From: Pseudolabrys sp.
GTDB lineage: Bacteria > Pseudomonadota > Alphaproteobacteria > Rhizobiales > Xanthobacteraceae
Assembly (NCBI GenBank): GCA_029945495.1
Contig: JAQSCR010000457.1
Coordinates: 2,953-12,968 of the forward strand
Length of the DNA stretch: 10,016 nucleotides
Direction of reading: 5' to 3'
In this document: piece by piece, positions 1-5,569 of the stretch
Position numbering within the stretch: position 1 is the stretch's first letter
How the letters are laid out: each line of letters begins with the position of its first letter
Program-made: the position numbers and the translations under genes
The notes under the pieces: model-generated
What the model was told of the DNA's origin: nothing
Databases searched by the model: none
Seen by the model: the letters and a program-made list of their open reading frames with translations, nothing else

Positions 1-5
1 CGCAA

Positions 6-785
6 ATGCGCGCCGTCGCCCACAACGCCTCCTCCGGTTTTGCGTTGAGTACGCACGGTCTGTCGCGCTCGTTCGGTTCGCTGGTCGTGGCGCGCGATAT
101 CGAGCTCAATCTGCCGGTCGGCGCGCGCTATGCGCTGATCGGGCCGAACGGCGCCGGCAAGACCACGCTCATCAACCTGATGACCGGCATGCTGCCGCCG
201 AACGCGGGGCAGATCATTCTCGGCGGCGAGGACGTCACCACATTGACGCCGCAGGCGCGCGTCAAGCGCGGATTGGCGCGGACATTCCAGATCAACTCAT
301 TGTTTGCGCATCTTAATCCGCTCGAGGCGGTGACGTTGGCGGTGTGCGAACGGCGCGGCATCTCGCCGCGCTTCTGGCAGAACATCGCCGTCAACAAGGA
401 CGCGATCGAGGAAGCCTACGAGATTCTCGCCAAGCTCAAGCTCGGCGACGTCTGCTATCAGACGACCCGCGAACTTCCCTACGGCCGGCAGCGCTTGCTG
501 GAAATCGCGCTGGCTTTGGCGACCAAACCGAAGGTGCTGTTGCTCGACGAGCCGGCGGCCGGCGTGCCGCAGGAAGAATCCGGCGACATTTTCGAGGTGG
601 TGGCCGGCCTGTCGAACGAGCTGACGCTGTTGTTCATCGAACACGACATGCATGTGGTGTTCCGCTTCGCCACCCACATCATCGTGCTGGTCGGCGGCGC
701 GGTGTTCACCGAAGGCTCGCCGGCGCAGATCGCTTCCGATCCTGGCGTGCGCGAAGTCTATCTCGGGAAGCGTCATCATGGCTGA
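6..785 (+). CDS. ABC transporter ATP-binding protein, LivG type
   Basis: Cytoplasmic ATPase subunit of a HAAT-family (branched-chain amino acid type) importer, about 259 residues, the usual length for LivG. Visible motifs are Walker A GPNGAGKT (46-53), Q-loop Q95 in RTFQINSLF, the degenerate signature LPYGRQ (157-162) that LivG proteins carry instead of LSGGQ, Walker B VLLLDEP (177-183) and the H-loop histidine in IEHDM (211-215). It overlaps the next ATPase gene by 8 bp, so the two are probably translated together and pair as a heterodimer. The family transports amino acids, amides, urea and related compounds; the substrate cannot be read from the ATPase. The ATG at 6 is the first start seen, but the frame is open to the window edge, so the true start could be further upstream or slightly inside. 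The family assignment is firm, the substrate open. Confidence 0.93.
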   Translation: MRAVAHNASSGFALSTHGLSRSFGSLVVARDIELNLPVGARYALIGPNGAGKTTLINLMTGMLPPNAGQIILGGEDVTTLTPQARVKRGLARTFQINSLFAHLNPLEAVTLAVCERRGISPRFWQNIAVNKDAIEEAYEILAKLKLGDVCYQTTRELPYGRQRLLEIALALATKPKVLLLDEPAAGVPQEESGDIFEVVAGLSNELTLLFIEHDMHVVFRFATHIIVLVGGAVFTEGSPAQIASDPGVREVYLGKRHHG

Positions 786-1497
786 AGCCTTGCTCAAATT
801 ACAGCAGGTCACCGCCGGCTATGGCGACGCCGTGGTGCTGCACGACGTGTCGCTGGAACTTCCCGAACACGGCTCGCTCGCCGTGCTCGGCCGCAACGGC
901 GTCGGCAAGTCGACGCTGCTGCTGACCATCATGGGCTTCACCCAGATGCGCGCCGGCCATGTCTATTGGCGCGGCCAGGACATTTCCAAACAGCCGCCGC
1001 ACTGGCGCGCCAACAACGGCATCGCCTGGGTGGCGCAGGAGCGCGAGATTTTCCCGTCGCTGACGGTGGAGGAAAACCTCACCGTCGCAGCGCGGCCGGG
1101 CGAGTGGAATCTCGGCACGATCTACGCGCTGTTCCCGCGCCTGAACGAACGCCGCCGCAACATGGGCAACCAGTTGTCGGGCGGCGAGCAGCAGATGCTG
1201 GCGACGGCGCGTGCGCTGATGACCAATCCGTCGCTGCTGTTGCTCGACGAGCCGTTCGAGGGCCTGGCGCCGGTGATCGTCGACGAGCTGATCGCGGCGG
1301 TGAAGCTGATGCTGTCCGGCCGCAAGATTGCCATCGCTTTGGTCGAGCAGCACACCGAGGTGGCGCTGGAATTGACCGCCGACGCGGTGGTGCTGGAACG
1401 CGGCGCCATCGTGCATCGCGCGCAATCCGGCGCGTTGCAGCACGACACCGCCACGCTCGAGCGGCTGGTCGGCTTGCGCGTCGCCGCGACGCCGTAA
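778..1497 (+). CDS. ABC transporter ATP-binding protein, LivF type
   Basis: Second ATPase of the same importer, 239 residues from the ATG at 778. That start overlaps the end of the preceding gene by 8 bp and has a purine-rich GGGAAG about 8 nt upstream. A longer open frame reaching back to 652 is only the reading frame inside the first gene. Motifs are Walker A GRNGVGKST (38-46), Q-loop Q87, canonical signature LSGGEQQ (133-139), Walker B LLLLDEP (153-159) and H-loop H192 in VEQHTEVA. The short length and ERGAIVHR-like C-terminal strand fit LivF. The gene is followed by about 106 bp without a gene and without a clear terminator, so it may be co-transcribed with the deacetylase-like genes downstream. 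That linkage suggests, but does not show, that the transporter feeds those enzymes. Confidence 0.93.
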   Translation: MAEALLKLQQVTAGYGDAVVLHDVSLELPEHGSLAVLGRNGVGKSTLLLTIMGFTQMRAGHVYWRGQDISKQPPHWRANNGIAWVAQEREIFPSLTVEENLTVAARPGEWNLGTIYALFPRLNERRRNMGNQLSGGEQQMLATARALMTNPSLLLLDEPFEGLAPVIVDELIAAVKLMLSGRKIAIALVEQHTEVALELTADAVVLERGAIVHRAQSGALQHDTATLERLVGLRVAATP

Positions 1498-1603
1498 CGC
1501 CGTCAGCGTTTTTCACGCCACGAAAGCCAATCGCCGACGCCGGCATTGTACGAACGCGCGTCTGCGTGAGATGCTGGCTGTCCGAAGTGCTGGAGCTTTC
1601 CTC

Positions 1604-2482
1604 ATGCAGCCCATGATCCCGCGCGAACGCGCCGACTACTCGGCCATTGTCGACCGGCCGCCGATGAAGCTGCCGGGCAACAATCGCATCGTGTTCTGGA
1701 CCATCGTCAATTACGAGGTCTGGGATATCGCCAAGCCGATGGCGCGCCAGCAACTGCCGGCGCCGACCGGCGTGCCGCTGATGCCGGACGTGGTGCACTG
1801 GGGCTTTCACGAATACGGCATGCGCGTCGGCTGCTGGCGCTTCTTCGAATTGTTCAAGAAGCTCGGCATCAAGCCGACGTTGTCGGCCAATGCCCGCATC
1901 TGCGAGGACTACCGCCGCGTCGCCGAGGAAGCGCGCGACGCCGGCTGGGAATTCATGGGCCACGCCTATGAGCAGGGCCCGATCCACAAGGAGCCGGACC
2001 AGGCGGCAATGATCCACCGCTCGCTCGACATCATGGAGAAGTTCACCGGCAAGCGCCCGGTCGGTTGGCTCGGACCCGGCCTGACGCAGACGCTGGAGAC
2101 GCCGGATCTTTTGACCGCCGCCGGCATCAAATATATCGGCGATTGGGTCTATGACGACGAGCCGACCACGATCCGCACCGCCAACGGCCCGCTGGTGACG
2201 CTGCCTTACACGATCGAGCTCAACGATATTCCGGTGATGCTGGTGCAGCATCACAACAGCGACTACCTGCTCAATCTGGTGAAGGACCAGTTCGACCGGC
2301 TTTATGCCGAGAGCGCGACGCGGCCCAAATTCGTCGCGCTCGCCATTCATCCTTACATCAGCGGCCAGCCGCACCGGATCAAATATCTCGAGGCGATCTA
2401 CGACTACGTCAACCGGCACGATGGTGTGCTGCATTGGAATGGCGAGCAGATTCTCGACTGGTATCAATCGACACAAAAATAA
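1604..2482 (+). CDS. PuuE-like polysaccharide deacetylase family protein, copy A
   Basis: A 292-residue protein of the NodB / polysaccharide deacetylase fold, on the branch that includes the PuuE-type allantoinases. Family-like blocks are NYEVWD (36-41) at the place of the usual TFDDG motif, HEYGMRVGCWR (69-79), WEFMGH (115-120), RPVGWLGPGLTQT (151-163), DWVYDDEP (180-187), LPYTIELND (200-208), QHH (215-217) and AIHPYISGQPHR (247-258). The canonical metal triad is incomplete: the TFDDG aspartates and the second histidine of HxxxH are absent, as expected for metal-independent PuuE-type members. The likely reaction is hydrolysis of a cyclic amide or N-acyl bond in a small molecule rather than of a polysaccharide; this is inference. 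The ATG at 1604 is chosen because GGAG lies 8 nt before it; the ATG at 1571 lacks such a site. No signal peptide is seen, so it is probably cytoplasmic. A close paralogue follows after 16 bp. Confidence 0.85.
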   Translation: MQPMIPRERADYSAIVDRPPMKLPGNNRIVFWTIVNYEVWDIAKPMARQQLPAPTGVPLMPDVVHWGFHEYGMRVGCWRFFELFKKLGIKPTLSANARICEDYRRVAEEARDAGWEFMGHAYEQGPIHKEPDQAAMIHRSLDIMEKFTGKRPVGWLGPGLTQTLETPDLLTAAGIKYIGDWVYDDEPTTIRTANGPLVTLPYTIELNDIPVMLVQHHNSDYLLNLVKDQFDRLYAESATRPKFVALAIHPYISGQPHRIKYLEAIYDYVNRHDGVLHWNGEQILDWYQSTQK

Positions 2483-2498
2483 ACGTGAGGAAACGCTA

Positions 2499-3404
2499 AT
2501 GAACTTTCCCAAACCGCCGGTCGGCATGCTGCCGGGCGATCGCCTGTCCTATTCGCCGATCATCAACCGCAAGCCGCTCAAGCTGCCGAAGGGCGCGCGC
2601 ATGGTGGTGTGGACCGTCACCAATGTCGAGGAATGGGACCCGACCCAGACCATGCCGCGCACGGTGCTGACGCCGCCGGCCGGCGGCTCGCCGATGCCGG
2701 ACATTCCAAACTGGTGCTGGCACGAATACGGCAACCGCGTCGGCTTCTGGCGGCTGCTGCAGGTCTATGACGAGTTCAAGATTCCCGGCGTGATGAACAT
2801 CAACGGCGTCGCCGTCAACGCGTTTCCCGAATTGATGAAGGCTTGCGTCGAGCGCAACTGGGAATTCGTCGGCCACGGCCTGACCCAGCGCAACATGCAG
2901 AAGGTCGAGAACGAGCGCGCCGATATCCGCAAGTGCGTCGAGGTGTTGCAGAAGGCGACCGGCGTTCGCCCACGCGGCTGGCTCGGGCCGGGCCTGACCG
3001 AGACCTGGGAGACGCCGGATATCCTGTCCGAGGAAGGCTATGACTATGTCGCCGACTGGGTGCTCGACGACCAGCCGGTGTGGATGAAGACGCGGCACAA
3101 GCCGATCCTCAACATTCCCTACACGCAGGAATGCAACGACGTCGCCATGATGCTGATCCAGCACCACAAGGCCAACGAGTTCTACGAGCGGGCGATGGAC
3201 CAGTTCGAACAGATCTACAAGGACTCCAAGGATTCGGCGCGGGTGATGGCGATTTCGGTGCACCCCTACATCATGGGCGCGCCGCACCGGGCCAAGTATT
3301 TCCGGCAGATTTTCCAGAAAATCCGCAAGAAAAAGGACGTGCTGTTCTGGACCGGGTCGCAGATCGCGGACTGGTACAAGAAGGCGGGGCCAAAGCCGGA
3401 ATGA
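2499..3404 (+). CDS. PuuE-like polysaccharide deacetylase family protein, copy B
   Basis: A 301-residue paralogue of the preceding gene, starting at ATG 2499 with GAGG 8 nt upstream and only 16 bp after the previous stop, so clearly in one operon. The same blocks occur in the same order: NVEEWD (42-47), HEYGNRVGFWR (75-85), WEFVGH (121-126), RPRGWLGPGLTET (157-169), DWVLDDQP (186-193), IPYTQECND (206-214), QHH (221-223), VHPYIMGAPHR (254-264) and a closing QIADWY. The two proteins differ widely between the blocks, so this is an old duplication or a fixed two-gene arrangement, not a recent copy. They could form a heteromer or act on successive or related substrates. Like copy A it lacks a full Asp-His-His metal site and a signal peptide. 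Allantoinase, hydantoinase-like or deformylase-like activity are all possible; none is shown. Confidence 0.85.
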   Translation: MNFPKPPVGMLPGDRLSYSPIINRKPLKLPKGARMVVWTVTNVEEWDPTQTMPRTVLTPPAGGSPMPDIPNWCWHEYGNRVGFWRLLQVYDEFKIPGVMNINGVAVNAFPELMKACVERNWEFVGHGLTQRNMQKVENERADIRKCVEVLQKATGVRPRGWLGPGLTETWETPDILSEEGYDYVADWVLDDQPVWMKTRHKPILNIPYTQECNDVAMMLIQHHKANEFYERAMDQFEQIYKDSKDSARVMAISVHPYIMGAPHRAKYFRQIFQKIRKKKDVLFWTGSQIADWYKKAGPKPE

Positions 3405-3452
3405 CGGGGAATAAAGGCGTTCCGCCCTTGGTTTCGCGCGACCCTTGGCCTA

Positions 3453-3475
3453 TGCGTTACCCACAAGGTAACGCA
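3453..3475 (+). promoter_or_regulatory. Perfect hairpin in the leader of the phosphoribosyltransferase gene
   Basis: The arms TGCGTTACC (3453-3461) and GGTAACGCA (3467-3475) are perfectly complementary over 9 bp with a 5-nt loop (CACAA). The hairpin ends one base before the presumed ribosome binding site GAGAG (3476-3480) and 14 bp before the ATG at 3490. No T-run follows, so it is not a standard terminator. It could be an operator for a dimeric repressor, an RNA structure that tunes translation, or a 5' end stabiliser after processing. Just upstream the 7-mer CCCTTGG occurs twice (3425-3431 and 3442-3448). The structure is seen directly; its role is open. Confidence 0.5.
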
Positions 3476-3489
3476 GAGAGCGACCGATC

Positions 3490-4188
3490 ATGGCCACCGA
3501 AGCCCATTTCCTCGACAAAAAGACCATCGCCGAGCTGACCGCGCGGATGTATCTCGACACCGGCGCGGTGCGGTTCATGATCGACAAGCCGTTCATCTTC
3601 ACCTCGGGTTGGGCGAGCCCGGTCTATAACGACTCGCGCTGGCTGATCTCGTTTCCCGACGTGCGCTCGGCGATCATGGGCTACGCGGTCAACGCCATCG
3701 ACCGCGACATTGGGCGAACGAACATCGACGCGGTGGCCGGCGGCGAGACCGCCGGCATTCCCTTCGCCGCCTGGGTCGCCGACCGCATGCATCTGCCGAT
3801 GCAATATGTGCGCAAGAAAGCCAAGGGCTTCGGCCGCGGCGCGCAGATCGAAGGCCAGTTGCTGCCCGGCCAGCGCGTGCTGCTGGTCGAGGACCTCGCC
3901 ACCGACGGCCGCAGCAAGGTCAACTTCGTCAAGGCGATCCGCGACGCCGACGGGCAATGCGACCACTGCTTTGTGGTCTTCTTCTATAACATCTACAAGG
4001 AAGGCGAGAAGATCCTCACCGATCTCGGCGTCACCTTGCATGCGCTCACCACCTGGCGCGACGTGCTGGCGGTGGCCAAGCAGATGGACAAGTTCGAGCC
4101 GAAGATGCTGGCCGAGGTCGAGAAATTCATCGACGATCCGGCCGGCTGGTCGAAGGCGCATGGCGGCGCGACGGGGGCTGCGGAGTAA
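3490..4188 (+). CDS. pyrE: Orotate phosphoribosyltransferase family protein
   Basis: Type I phosphoribosyltransferase of 232 residues, matching the alphaproteobacterial form of PyrE in length and layout. PyrE joins orotate and PRPP to give OMP in pyrimidine synthesis. The N-terminal hood contains TSGWASPVYNDSRWL (38-52), where OPRTases bind the base. It is followed by AVAGGETAGIPFAAW (81-95), the flexible catalytic loop RKKAKGFGRGAQIEG (108-122) and the PRPP-binding motif VLLVEDLATDGRS (130-142). The loop has Phe where enterobacterial PyrE has its catalytic-loop His (RKxxKxHG); to my knowledge this Phe is common in alphaproteobacterial homologues. The PRPP loop reads TDGRS rather than the usual TAGTS/TAGGS. 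The ATG at 3490 follows GAGAG by 9 nt. It sits downstream of two PuuE-like hydrolase genes, so it may be the housekeeping enzyme or a paralogue serving salvage of a related base. Confidence 0.85.
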   Translation: MATEAHFLDKKTIAELTARMYLDTGAVRFMIDKPFIFTSGWASPVYNDSRWLISFPDVRSAIMGYAVNAIDRDIGRTNIDAVAGGETAGIPFAAWVADRMHLPMQYVRKKAKGFGRGAQIEGQLLPGQRVLLVEDLATDGRSKVNFVKAIRDADGQCDHCFVVFFYNIYKEGEKILTDLGVTLHALTTWRDVLAVAKQMDKFEPKMLAEVEKFIDDPAGWSKAHGGATGAAE

Positions 4189-4200
4189 GCTCTCTTCTTC

Positions 4201-4310
4201 ACCTCTCCCATAGGGAGAGGTCGGATTGCGAAGCAATCCGGGTGAGGGGTTTAGGTCTACGAGAGATTTAGGCCCCCTCACCCCAACCCTCTCCCCGTTG
4301 GGGAGAGGGA
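4201..4310. repeat. Composite palindromic intergenic repeat (possible bidirectional terminator)
   Basis: Nearly the whole gap between the two convergent genes is built from inverted repeats. Hairpin 1 is 4201-4221, with arms ACCTCTCCC and GGGAGAGGT and loop ATA. Hairpin 2 is 4222-4240, with arms CGGATTGC and GCAATCCG and loop GAA. Hairpin 3 is 4287-4309, with arms CCCTCTCCCC and GGGGAGAGGG and loop GTT. In addition GGGTGAGGGG (4240-4249) pairs perfectly with CCCCTCACCC (4274-4283). Units with this CCTCTCCC / CCCTCACCCC make-up are a widespread intergenic repeat class in Bradyrhizobium-like genomes (from memory). No poly-T tract follows any stem. Lying between convergent genes, it could act as a bidirectional terminator or mRNA 3' stabiliser; this is inference. 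Confidence 0.85.
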
Positions 4311-4331
4311 GCGCACCGGCGATGCCGCGCG

Positions 4332-4814
4332 TTACGCGCCTTCAAGCTTCCGCTTCACCCTCACCACCGCCAGATCCAGCGCCGAGAGAAACCGCGAGAT
4401 GTCTTGCCGGTTCAAGGGCGGCGGACCGCGCGTCACCGCGCCGGCGCTGCGCAGATCCGTCATCAGATCGCGCGTCGCCAGCGCCATGCCGATGGAATCG
4501 TCGTCGAACGGCTTGCCGGTCGGCGACAGCACGGTGGCGCCCTTCTTCACGCTGCGGCCGGCCAGCGGAATATCGGCGGTAATGACAATGTCACATTCGC
4601 CGGCGCGTTCGACGATCCAGTCGTCGGCGACGTCCGGCCCTTGCGTCACGATAACGCGCTCGATCATGCCCGAGCGCGGCACGTTCATGTACGAGTTGGC
4701 GACCACGAACACCTTCAGCCCATAGCGTTCGGCTACCCGGTAAACCTCGTTCTTGACCGGGCAGGCGTCGGCGTCGACGAAAATGCGAATGGCGGGCGGT
4801 TGAGGGTCTTCCAT
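4332..4814 (-). CDS. yaiI: UPF0178 (YaiI/YqxD, DUF188) family protein
   Basis: A 160-residue conserved protein of unknown biochemical role, recognised by the family's N-terminal motif IFVDADACPVK (11-21), then VVANSYM (38-44), GPDVADDWIVERA (59-71), the acidic DIVITADIPLA (75-85), and the C-terminal GPPPLNRQDISRFLSALD stretch. The spaced acidic residues resemble a PIN/NYN-type nuclease fold, so an RNA-processing role is plausible but unproven. Length is normal for the family and the protein looks complete. The ATG at 4814 puts the conserved strand right at the N-terminus; no strong ribosome binding site is visible before it. The gene converges on the phosphoribosyltransferase gene across the repeat and is divergent from the cupin gene, so it is probably a single-gene unit with its promoter in the interval that also holds the lysine-rich coding stretch. 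Confidence 0.93.
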   Translation of the reverse strand: MEDPQPPAIRIFVDADACPVKNEVYRVAERYGLKVFVVANSYMNVPRSGMIERVIVTQGPDVADDWIVERAGECDIVITADIPLAGRSVKKGATVLSPTGKPFDDDSIGMALATRDLMTDLRSAGAVTRGPPPLNRQDISRFLSALDLAVVRVKRKLEGA

Positions 4815-4840
4815 ACGGTCGGCGGCCGTGGTCCAATTGG

Positions 4841-4853
4841 CTCAAGGATTGAG
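4841..4853. promoter_or_regulatory. Small perfect inverted repeat in the divergent intergenic region
   Basis: CTCAA-GGA-TTGAG is a perfect 5-bp inverted repeat with a 3-bp spacer, 27 bp upstream of the minus-strand UPF0178 start and just before the cupin's lysine-rich stretch. Its position between two divergent genes would suit an operator. It is short enough to arise by chance, and no known regulator is assigned. Confidence 0.2.
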
Positions 4854-4996
4854 ACAGGGGGGCATCAAGGGCCAAGGCACGCAAGAAGGCAAGCAAGAAG
4901 GCTGTCAAGAAAGCCGTCAAGAAAACGACGAAGAAGACCAGCAAGAAAACCCAGCCGCGCAAAGCCGCGAGCCGCAAGGCCAATGCGCGCAGCGCC
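4853..4996 (+). other. Start-less in-frame Lys/Ala-rich (histone H1-like) coding stretch before the cupin
   Basis: Read in the frame of the cupin, the bases from just after a TGA at 4850-4852 up to the GTG at 4997 are fully open. From 4871 they encode 42 residues, of which 15 are Lys, 4 Arg and 10 Ala, in KKA/KKT/KKAV repeats like the C-terminal tail of bacterial H1-like proteins. Basic residues continue into the cupin (AKTRAKQRPKQK). Such a bias in one frame, fused in frame to a real domain, argues that it is or was translated. No ATG, GTG or TTG exists in this frame before 4997. A G6 run at 4857-4862 is a natural indel or slippage site: with five Gs, the frame of GTG 4828, TTG 4837 or TTG 4849 would enter the tail. 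Alternatives are a sequencing error, a decayed start or a real frameshift. Confidence 0.55.
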
Positions 4997-5410
4997 GTGC
5001 AGGCGAAAACCCGGGCCAAACAGCGGCCGAAGCAGAAATTCCACGTCAGCCATCATAATGAGGCCGACTTCGACCAGGGTCTGCGCGCCTACGCCAAGTA
5101 CCGCGATCTCGGCCTGGCGCCGGCGACCGGCGGCATGGTGCAGGCGCACGTCATCCGCTTCATTCCGCCGTTCACGCCGGAAGACGTGTCGACGCCGCAT
5201 TTCCACGACGTCGACCTGCAGATGATCTATGTGCTGACGGGCTGGTACAAGACCGAGTTCGAGGGCGAAGGCGTGCACACCTTCCACGCCGGCGCCTGCT
5301 GGCTGCAGCCGCCGAAGATCAAGCACACCGTGCTCGGCTATTCCGACGACTGCGAACTGCTGGAGATCGTGCTGCCGGCCGAGTTCGACACGGTGATGCT
5401 GGAGACGTAG
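4997..5410 (+). CDS. Small cupin-domain protein
   Basis: A single-domain cupin of 137 residues from the GTG at 4997, possibly the C-terminal part of a longer protein with a lysine-rich N-terminal tail. Cupin motif 1 is seen in TPHFHDVDLQMIYVLTGWY (67-84), with metal-type ligands H68 and H70 and Gln in the usual Glu position (about 75). Motif 2 is GACWLQPPKIKHTV (99-112), with the conserved Pro and H110. The protein ends with a strand LLEIVLPAEFDTVM. Small cupins may be sugar-binding, dioxygenase-like or purely binding proteins, so no reaction can be assigned. There is no signal peptide. The gene is divergent from the UPF0178 gene and converges on ccoS with 6 bp between stops. The GTG has no convincing ribosome binding site, which adds to the doubt about the start. 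Confidence 0.8.
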   Translation: MQAKTRAKQRPKQKFHVSHHNEADFDQGLRAYAKYRDLGLAPATGGMVQAHVIRFIPPFTPEDVSTPHFHDVDLQMIYVLTGWYKTEFEGEGVHTFHAGACWLQPPKIKHTVLGYSDDCELLEIVLPAEFDTVMLET

Positions 5411-5420
5411 CGGCCGCTAC
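5407..5420. repeat. 14-bp perfect palindrome holding both convergent stop codons
   Basis: GTAGCGGCCGCTAC reads the same on both strands. The TAG of the plus-strand cupin (5408-5410) and the TAG of minus-strand ccoS (5417-5419) are mirror images within it. It may help end transcription from both sides, since no other terminator is seen here, but there is no T-run and the length is modest. Confidence 0.5.
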
Positions 5421-5569
5421 TTCTGCGGCAGATCGTCGTCCGACAGAACGCGCAACGCCGCGCCTTCGACGTCGTTGTACTGGCCGCTTTTCAGCGCCCA
5501 CATGAACCCGAACAGGCCGAGCAGGCCGAGCCCCAGCGCCATAGGCAAAAGATAGATCAGGACATTCAT
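5417..5569 (-). CDS. ccoS: cbb3-type cytochrome oxidase assembly protein CcoS (FixS)
   Basis: A very short gene of 50 residues, found by reading the minus strand downstream of ccoI. It begins MNVLIYLLPMALGLGLLG, continues as one transmembrane helix to about residue 25, then the family pattern FMWALKSGQYNDVEGAALRVL (about 22-42) and an acidic end, SDDDLPQK. The W-x-x-x-SGQ-(F/Y)-D/N-D-x-E-G-x-A-x-R-x-L pattern is the hallmark of CcoS/FixS. The protein is a small inner-membrane factor needed for putting heme and copper into the cbb3 oxidase catalytic subunit. Its ATG (5567-5569) overlaps the ccoI stop as ATGA, so translation is probably coupled. It is the last gene of the cluster and is convergent with the cupin gene. 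Confidence 0.95.
   Translation of the reverse strand: MNVLIYLLPMALGLGLLGLFGFMWALKSGQYNDVEGAALRVLSDDDLPQK

Noticed and set aside
1498..1603. Possible promoter or terminator between livF and the first deacetylase gene
   Set aside because: No convincing -35/-10 pair, GC stem with T-run or inverted repeat could be supported; only the ribosome binding site before 1604 is clear.
1079..2527. Long open frame of 482 codons on the minus strand
   Set aside because: It runs antisense to livF and the first deacetylase gene, which show full family motifs. Its translation is rich in Arg, His, Asp and Ala without any recognisable domain, typical of the complementary frame of GC-rich genes.
4201..4310. CRISPR array or IS-end interpretation of the repeats
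   Set aside because: The repeats are inverted and nested with 3-nt loops, with no regularly spaced direct repeats, no spacers, and no transposase or target-site duplication nearby.
4591..5019. Minus-strand frame with a hydrophobic Leu/Phe-rich stretch resembling a membrane protein
   Set aside because: The hydrophobic run is simply the complement of AAG/AAA lysine codons in the cupin's basic tail, and the rest overlaps the UPF0178 gene in another frame.
4828..5058. Plus-strand frame of 76 codons with Gln/Glu/Gly-rich product
   Set aside because: It reads the lysine-rich repeat out of frame (CAA GAA GGC). It is not a gene by itself, although its GTG and TTG codons are candidate starts for the tail if the G6 run is one base shorter.
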